This document shows positions 6,001 to 9,345 of a stretch of DNA of 9,345 nucleotides, piece by piece. Positions within the stretch are counted from its first letter, which is position 1; each line of letters opens with the position of its first letter. Source of the stretch: an uncultured Collinsella sp. (GTDB lineage Bacteria > Actinomycetota > Coriobacteriia > Coriobacteriales > Coriobacteriaceae); the NCBI GenBank assembly GCA_959020035.1, contig CAUEQX010000070.1, forward strand, positions 1 to 9,345, in the 5' to 3' direction. A program made the position numbers and the translations under genes. The notes below the pieces were generated by a model. That model had not been told where the DNA came from. It ran no database searches and was given only the letters and a program-made list of their open reading frames with translations.

Positions 6001-6026
6001 CCATTCGGGACGTCCCCAATGGCTAG
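5997..6026. terminator. 30-bp inverted repeat holding both convergent stop codons
   Basis: CTAGCCATT (5997-6005) pairs with AATGGCTAG (6018-6026), around a C-C mismatch and a GGGACGTCCC core, so 28 of 30 bases are symmetric. The MATE stop TAG (5998-6000) and the adenosyltransferase stop (6023-6025, minus strand) occupy mirror positions. Neither side has a strong T-run. It may be a factor-dependent or weak bidirectional terminator, or an mRNA 3'-end stabiliser. Confidence 0.55.
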
Positions 6027-6508
6027 TATTTGATGCCTTGGCGGGCTAGGAGCCCTTCGTCGAAGTAGTGTTTGATGGGGCGCATTTCGGTGACAAGGTC
6101 GGCGAGGTTCGCGAGGGGCAGCAAGCCCCGGCCGGTGAGCACGAGCTCCGTGGTGGCGGGCTTTATCGCGATCAGCGCTTCGACATCCTCGCGCGTCACG
6201 AAGCCGCGGCGCATGGCCTCGCCGAGTTCATCCAAAATCAGAACGTCGACCTGTGATATCTGCTCGCATGCGAGCTCCATGATCTGCGCGGCGCAAGCCT
6301 CGGGTGTGTCGCGGTCGGCTTGTACGATGCGTAGCCCCAATCGAGGTGCTGCGTCATGTTCGGCGCAGTGCAGCTTCTTGGCAAACTGAAGCATGAGCAC
6401 GTTAAGTCCATAGCCCGTGGCACGCAGCGCGAGCCCCAGCGCAGCCGTCGTCTTGCCCTTGCCGTCGCCCGTATAGATTTGAACCTTGCCGACTTCCAGT
6501 GATGCCAT
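6023..6508 (-). CDS. cobO: Short corrinoid (cobalamin) adenosyltransferase, CobA/CobO/BtuR type
   Basis: A 161-residue cytoplasmic enzyme expected to transfer the adenosyl group of ATP to reduced corrinoid, giving adenosylcobalamin or its precursor. The family P-loop YTGDGKGKTTAA is at 12-23 (Lys19, Thr20), the acidic pair is in LILDELGEAMRRG (Asp93, Glu94), and LVLTGRGLLP (122-131), LVTEMRPIKHYF (138-149) and the terminal QGIKY follow. It is about 35 residues shorter than the Salmonella enzyme. It lacks the N-terminal helix and the Phe-x-Trp segment (GFTW in CobA), and has LHCAEHD where a GxWxxGE stretch is usual. These changes may alter corrinoid handling. The ATG at 6508 is preceded by a stop in frame 27 bases upstream and has only a weak purine-rich ribosome site. 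No other cobalamin genes are in the window. Confidence 0.88.
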   Translation of the reverse strand: MASLEVGKVQIYTGDGKGKTTAALGLALRATGYGLNVLMLQFAKKLHCAEHDAAPRLGLRIVQADRDTPEACAAQIMELACEQISQVDVLILDELGEAMRRGFVTREDVEALIAIKPATTELVLTGRGLLPLANLADLVTEMRPIKHYFDEGLLARQGIKY

Positions 6509-6555
6509 CTCTGTCTTTTCGTGCCCGGCGTCGGTTTATCGCCGTCCGGGTTGGG

Positions 6556-6562
6556 TATTCTA
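6556..6562. promoter_or_regulatory. Overlapping divergent -10 elements for ftsH and cobO
   Basis: On the plus strand TATTCT (6556-6561) could serve ftsH, and on the minus strand TAGAAT (6562-6557) could serve the adenosyltransferase. They overlap within the palindrome TTCTAGAA (6558-6565). Neither has a clear -35; TTTATC (6535-6540, 15-base spacer) is the best for ftsH. Overlap would make the two promoters mutually exclusive. Confidence 0.35.
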
Positions 6563-6585
6563 GAAAGCATTATTAACCCCAGTAG

Positions 6586-8493
6586 ATGGAGTTCAAGCAG
6601 ATGGAGATGGATGACAACAAGCGTAGACGGAATATGATCCTCTACGTGCTCATCGCCTTCGTCGTCTACCTCGTGCTCTCGACCGTTCTGTTCCCCAACA
6701 TCGGTCACACGCAGCAGATTACGAAGACCGATTACTCGACGTTTGTCAAAGCGCTCGATAAGAAGAGTGTCGACAAGGTCGAGTACAACACGGACGATTA
6801 CTCGATTTATTACACCAAGAAGGGCGAGGACGAGAACATCGCCTATAAGACGACCGGTGTGCCGAACGATGCGGGCTTTACCGATCGCGTGCTTGAGTCT
6901 GGCGCTTCGCTGGAGTCGGTCGTTCCCGATAAAAACTCGGGTTTGATGACCTACTACCTGCTTACGCTCATCCTTCCCATGGCGATTTTCTTCCTGATCG
7001 GCTGGTGGCTCAACCGCCGCATGAAGAAGGCCATGGGTGATGACGGTCCTTCGATGAACTTTGGCGGCGGTGGCTTTGGCGGCGGTGGACTGGGCAAGTC
7101 CGGCGCGCGCGTGATCGCCTCCAAGGACGTGGGCGTGACCTTTAAGGATGTCGCCGGCCAGGAAGAGGCCAAGGAGTCCCTCAAGGAGGTCGTCGACTTT
7201 CTGGAGAAGCCCCAGCGCTACGAGGAGATTGGCGCCAAGCTGCCGCGCGGTGCTCTCCTTGTTGGCCCTCCGGGTACCGGTAAGACCCTGCTAGCCAAGG
7301 CTGTTGCCGGCGAGGCTGGTGTTCCGTTCTTTAGCATTTCTGGTTCTGAGTTCGTCGAGATGTTCGTCGGCCGTGGCGCCGCCAAGGTGCGCGACCTGTT
7401 TAAGCAGGCCAAGGAAAAGGCCCCGTGCATCGTCTTTATCGACGAGATCGATACGATCGGCAAAAAGCGTGACGGCGGCGGCTTTAGCGGCAACGACGAG
7501 CGCGAGCAGACGCTCAACCAGCTGTTGACCGAGATGGACGGCTTCGATAACCACAAGGGTATCGTCGTCCTCGCTGCCACCAACCGTCCCGACAGCCTCG
7601 ATCCGGCCCTGCTACGCCCCGGTCGTTTTGACCGCCGCATCCCCGTCGAGTTGCCCGATCTGACCGGCCGTAAGAACATTCTTGAGTTGCATGCCAAGAG
7701 CGTGAAGACGCAGCCGCCGATCGATTTGACCGCGATTGCCCGCGCCACGCCTGGTGCCTCGGGCGCCGATTTGGCCAATATCATCAACGAGGGCGCCCTG
7801 CGCGCCGTTCGCGAAGGTCGCAAGCGTGCAACCCAGGACGACTTCGAGGAGTCGGTGGAGGTCGTCATTGCCGGCCAACAGCGTAAGTCCACGGTGCTTT
7901 CCGACCACGAGAAGCAGGTCGTTTCCTACCATGAGATCGGCCATGCCATTGTTGCCGCTCGCCAGAAGGGCTCTGCGCCGGTCACGAAGATCACCATCGT
8001 GCCACGCACGAGCGGTGCTCTGGGCTACACCATGCAGGTCGAGGAGGATGAGCGCTTCCTGACCACACGCCAGGAGGTCCTGGACAAGCTCGCCGTCTAC
8101 TGCGGTGGCCGTGCGGCCGAGGAGCTCATCTTTGGTGAGATGACGACTGGCGCCGCCAACGATATCGAGCAGGCCACCAAGCTCGCCCGAAACATGGTGA
8201 CGCGCTTTGGTATGTCCGACGAGTTTGGCATGATGGCGCTCGGTACCGTCCAGAATGCGTACCTCAACCAGGATACGTCGCTCACCTGCGCCCCCGGTAC
8301 GGCCGAGCGTGTGGACGCAATTGTCGCCAAGTTGATTGAGGATGCGCACGACCGCGCCCTGCAGATCCTCAAGGAAAACAAGTTCAAGCTCCACGAGCTG
8401 GCTCGTTATCTGTACAAGAAGGAGACGATCACGGGCGAGGAGTTCATGAATCTCCTCACGCGCGAGAACCCGCTGATGCCCAAGCAGCAGTAA
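6586..8493 (+). CDS. ftsH: ATP-dependent zinc metalloprotease FtsH
   Basis: A 635-residue membrane-anchored AAA+ protease that unfolds and degrades membrane and short-lived cytoplasmic proteins as a hexamer. In order: a first membrane helix at about 17-36, an extracytoplasmic domain to about 122, a second helix (YYLLTLILPMAIFFLIGWWL), a Gly-rich linker (GGGGFGGGGLGKSG), Walker A GPPGTGKT (227-234), Walker B FIDEID with Asp286/Glu287, and the second region of homology AATNRPDSLDPALLRPGRFD (330-349) with arginine fingers. The zinc-protease motif HEIGH is at 449-453, and the third ligand Asp526 is in GAANDIEQAT. All catalytic residues are present. The start is ambiguous: ATG 6586 has no ribosome site, whereas ATG 6601 (residue 6) has GGAG nine bases upstream. 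A strong terminator follows. Confidence 0.97.
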   Translation: MEFKQMEMDDNKRRRNMILYVLIAFVVYLVLSTVLFPNIGHTQQITKTDYSTFVKALDKKSVDKVEYNTDDYSIYYTKKGEDENIAYKTTGVPNDAGFTDRVLESGASLESVVPDKNSGLMTYYLLTLILPMAIFFLIGWWLNRRMKKAMGDDGPSMNFGGGGFGGGGLGKSGARVIASKDVGVTFKDVAGQEEAKESLKEVVDFLEKPQRYEEIGAKLPRGALLVGPPGTGKTLLAKAVAGEAGVPFFSISGSEFVEMFVGRGAAKVRDLFKQAKEKAPCIVFIDEIDTIGKKRDGGGFSGNDEREQTLNQLLTEMDGFDNHKGIVVLAATNRPDSLDPALLRPGRFDRRIPVELPDLTGRKNILELHAKSVKTQPPIDLTAIARATPGASGADLANIINEGALRAVREGRKRATQDDFEESVEVVIAGQQRKSTVLSDHEKQVVSYHEIGHAIVAARQKGSAPVTKITIVPRTSGALGYTMQVEEDERFLTTRQEVLDKLAVYCGGRAAEELIFGEMTTGAANDIEQATKLARNMVTRFGMSDEFGMMALGTVQNAYLNQDTSLTCAPGTAERVDAIVAKLIEDAHDRALQILKENKFKLHELARYLYKKETITGEEFMNLLTRENPLMPKQQ

Positions 8494-8519
8494 CGCCGCG
8501 GCCGAGCCAGTAAACGCCG

Positions 8520-8562
8520 ACGCCCCATTTGAGCAGCTTTCTCAAATGGGGCGTTTTGCTTG
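8520..8562 (+). terminator. Intrinsic terminator after ftsH
   Basis: CGCCCCATTTGAG (8521-8533) pairs perfectly with 8541-8553, a 13-bp stem with a seven-base loop, followed by TTTTGCTT. It is a clear rho-independent terminator for ftsH. It lies only 21 bases before the next ATG, so it may also attenuate the DUF523 gene. Confidence 0.88.
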
Positions 8563-8574
8563 AGAGGGATGGAA

Positions 8575-9030
8575 ATGAAGATCGTGGTGAGCGCCTGCTT
8601 GATGGGCGAGAGCTGCAAGTATAACGGGCTCGATAACTACCACCGCGCGTTGGTCGAGGCTTGCGAGCGCACGGGGACCGAGGTCCTCCTCGTGTGCCCC
8701 GAGGTCTTTGGCGGCCTGCTCACGCCGCGCAAGCCGTCCGAGATTGTGAACGGCGAGGTTCGTACCTGCGAGGGCATCTCGGTTGATCGTGAATTTCGCC
8801 TGGGTGCCCAACGTGCGCTCGATATGTGCGAGCAGGCAGGCGGACCGGAAGAGATAGTCGCGTGCATCCTTCAGGACCGCAGCCCCTCGTGCGGTGCGGG
8901 TCACATCTACGACGGCACCTTTAGCAGTACGCTCACCGCGGGCAACGGTGTTTTCGTCGACCTGCTCCTGCGCCACGGCTACCGTGTGATCCCGGCAAGC
9001 GAGTTCGACCCCAGCATGCTGGAGCAATAA
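8575..9030 (+). CDS. DUF523 family protein of unknown function
   Basis: A 151-residue cytoplasmic protein matching DUF523. Family signatures are VSACLMGESCKYNG (5-18, with Cys8 and Cys14), LVCPEVFGGLLTPRKPSE (39-56, with Cys41) and DRSPSCG (101-107, with Cys106), followed by GHIYDGTFS. The conserved cysteines could bind metal or a cluster, or form a thiol active site, but no function is established to my knowledge. The ATG at 8575 is chosen because GAGAGG (8562-8567) is seven bases upstream; an earlier ATG (8569) and TTG (8560) sit too close to or before that site. The ribosome site begins immediately after the ftsH terminator, so expression depends on readthrough or on a promoter I cannot see. 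A bidirectional terminator begins just after its stop. Confidence 0.9.
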   Translation: MKIVVSACLMGESCKYNGLDNYHRALVEACERTGTEVLLVCPEVFGGLLTPRKPSEIVNGEVRTCEGISVDREFRLGAQRALDMCEQAGGPEEIVACILQDRSPSCGAGHIYDGTFSSTLTAGNGVFVDLLLRHGYRVIPASEFDPSMLEQ

Positions 9031-9069
9031 AAAACCACCACAAGGGCACTGCTCCCTTGTGGTGGTTTT
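9025..9069. terminator. Bidirectional intrinsic terminator
   Basis: AAAACCACCACAAGGG (9031-9046) pairs perfectly with 9054-9069, a 16-bp stem with a seven-base loop. On the minus strand the stem is followed by a T-run (GGTTTTTTATTG), ideal for the dehydrogenase gene. On the plus strand the stem ends in TTTT, adequate for the DUF523 gene, whose TAA stop lies at its edge. Confidence 0.9.
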
Positions 9070-9078
9070 GGCCTGGGT

Positions 9079-9345
9079 CTAGAGCGTGTGGCCGTAGGCG
9101 TTGGCGGTCTTGATGGCGGCGGCGAATTTTTCGTCGGTGAAGGGCTCCGGGTTGCCTTGCTTCCACTCGTTGGTGGCGTGCGCGTGCTCGCACAGGGCAG
9201 GGATATCGGTCTCGGAAAGCCCGACCTGCTCAAGCGTTACGGGCAGCCCCATCTGCTTGTTGAAGTCAGCATAGCGCTTAAGGTTCTCGGTGTCGCCCGT
9301 GTAGGCGAACAACACCAGCACGCCCAGGCTTACGACTTCGCCGTG
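9079..9345 (-). CDS. Glycerol-dehydrogenase-like metal-dependent alcohol dehydrogenase (C-terminal part)
   Basis: The last 88 residues of a protein that enters from the right window edge. The fragment opens with HGEVVSLGVLVLF, matching HGEKVAFGTLV of glycerol dehydrogenases (GldA), where the His is a catalytic zinc/iron ligand. GLPVTLEQVGL and the C-terminal AAIKTANAYGH (compare AADAYG) also fit. The family oxidises polyols or alcohols with NAD+, usually glycerol to dihydroxyacetone. The N-terminal Rossmann domain and the other two metal ligands lie outside the window, so GldA cannot be told from other iron-type alcohol dehydrogenases such as those acting on butanediol or hydroxy acids. It ends in TAG and is followed by a strong terminator. 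Confidence 0.8.
   Translation of the reverse strand, partial: HGEVVSLGVLVLFAYTGDTENLKRYADFNKQMGLPVTLEQVGLSETDIPALCEHAHATNEWKQGNPEPFTDEKFAAAIKTANAYGHTL

Noticed and set aside
7218..7892. Long minus-strand open frames within ftsH
   Set aside because: They lie opposite the AAA+ domain of FtsH, whose motifs are intact, and have no signals of their own.

Overview
The window is a gene-dense, high-GC bacterial chromosome segment. The protein signatures suggest an anaerobic Coriobacteriia actinobacterium, most likely Collinsella or a close relative. The FtsH with a glycine-rich linker, the Ffh with a lysine/glycine tail, the linked thyA-folA pair and the corrinoid adenosyltransferase all fit this. 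The lineage call is pattern recognition from memory, not a database result. Content is mostly core and housekeeping. I see no phage, transposon, CRISPR, tRNA or rRNA.

Layout, left to right: (1) 3' part of ffh (+), ending in a strong hairpin. (2) A convergent gene (-) for an unusual three-part protein: a DUF134 helix-turn-helix domain, a NifX/NifB-type dinitrogenase iron-molybdenum cofactor domain, and a Cys/His-rich tail. (3) A 218-bp divergent intergenic region holding two related CATATG-centred palindromes around the (-) promoter and a separate inverted repeat over the -35 of the (+) promoter. (4) thyA-folA (+), thymidylate synthase plus dihydrofolate reductase, nine bases apart. (5) A TrmH/SpoU-family RNA methyltransferase (+). 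(6) A MATE-family transporter (+). (7) A short, divergent cobalamin adenosyltransferase (-), convergent with the transporter; both stop codons lie in one 30-bp inverted repeat. (8) ftsH (+), diverging from the adenosyltransferase, with a strong terminator. (9) A DUF523 protein (+) starting just after that terminator. (10) The C-terminal end of a glycerol-dehydrogenase-like metal-dependent alcohol dehydrogenase (-), sharing a bidirectional terminator with the DUF523 gene.

ThyA and DHFR form a functional pair: ThyA oxidises methylene-tetrahydrofolate to dihydrofolate while making dTMP, and DHFR regenerates tetrahydrofolate. The other genes look like independent transcription units separated by hairpins. 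The part most worth a second look is positions 1142-1989. There a probable DNA-binding domain is fused to a metal-cofactor-binding domain and a metal-chelating tail, a near-perfect internal Shine-Dalgarno could make the cofactor domain as a separate protein, and two palindromes five helical turns apart sit at its own promoter. Together these suggest a self-regulated metal- or cofactor-responsive switch. That function is inference; the sequence elements are directly visible.
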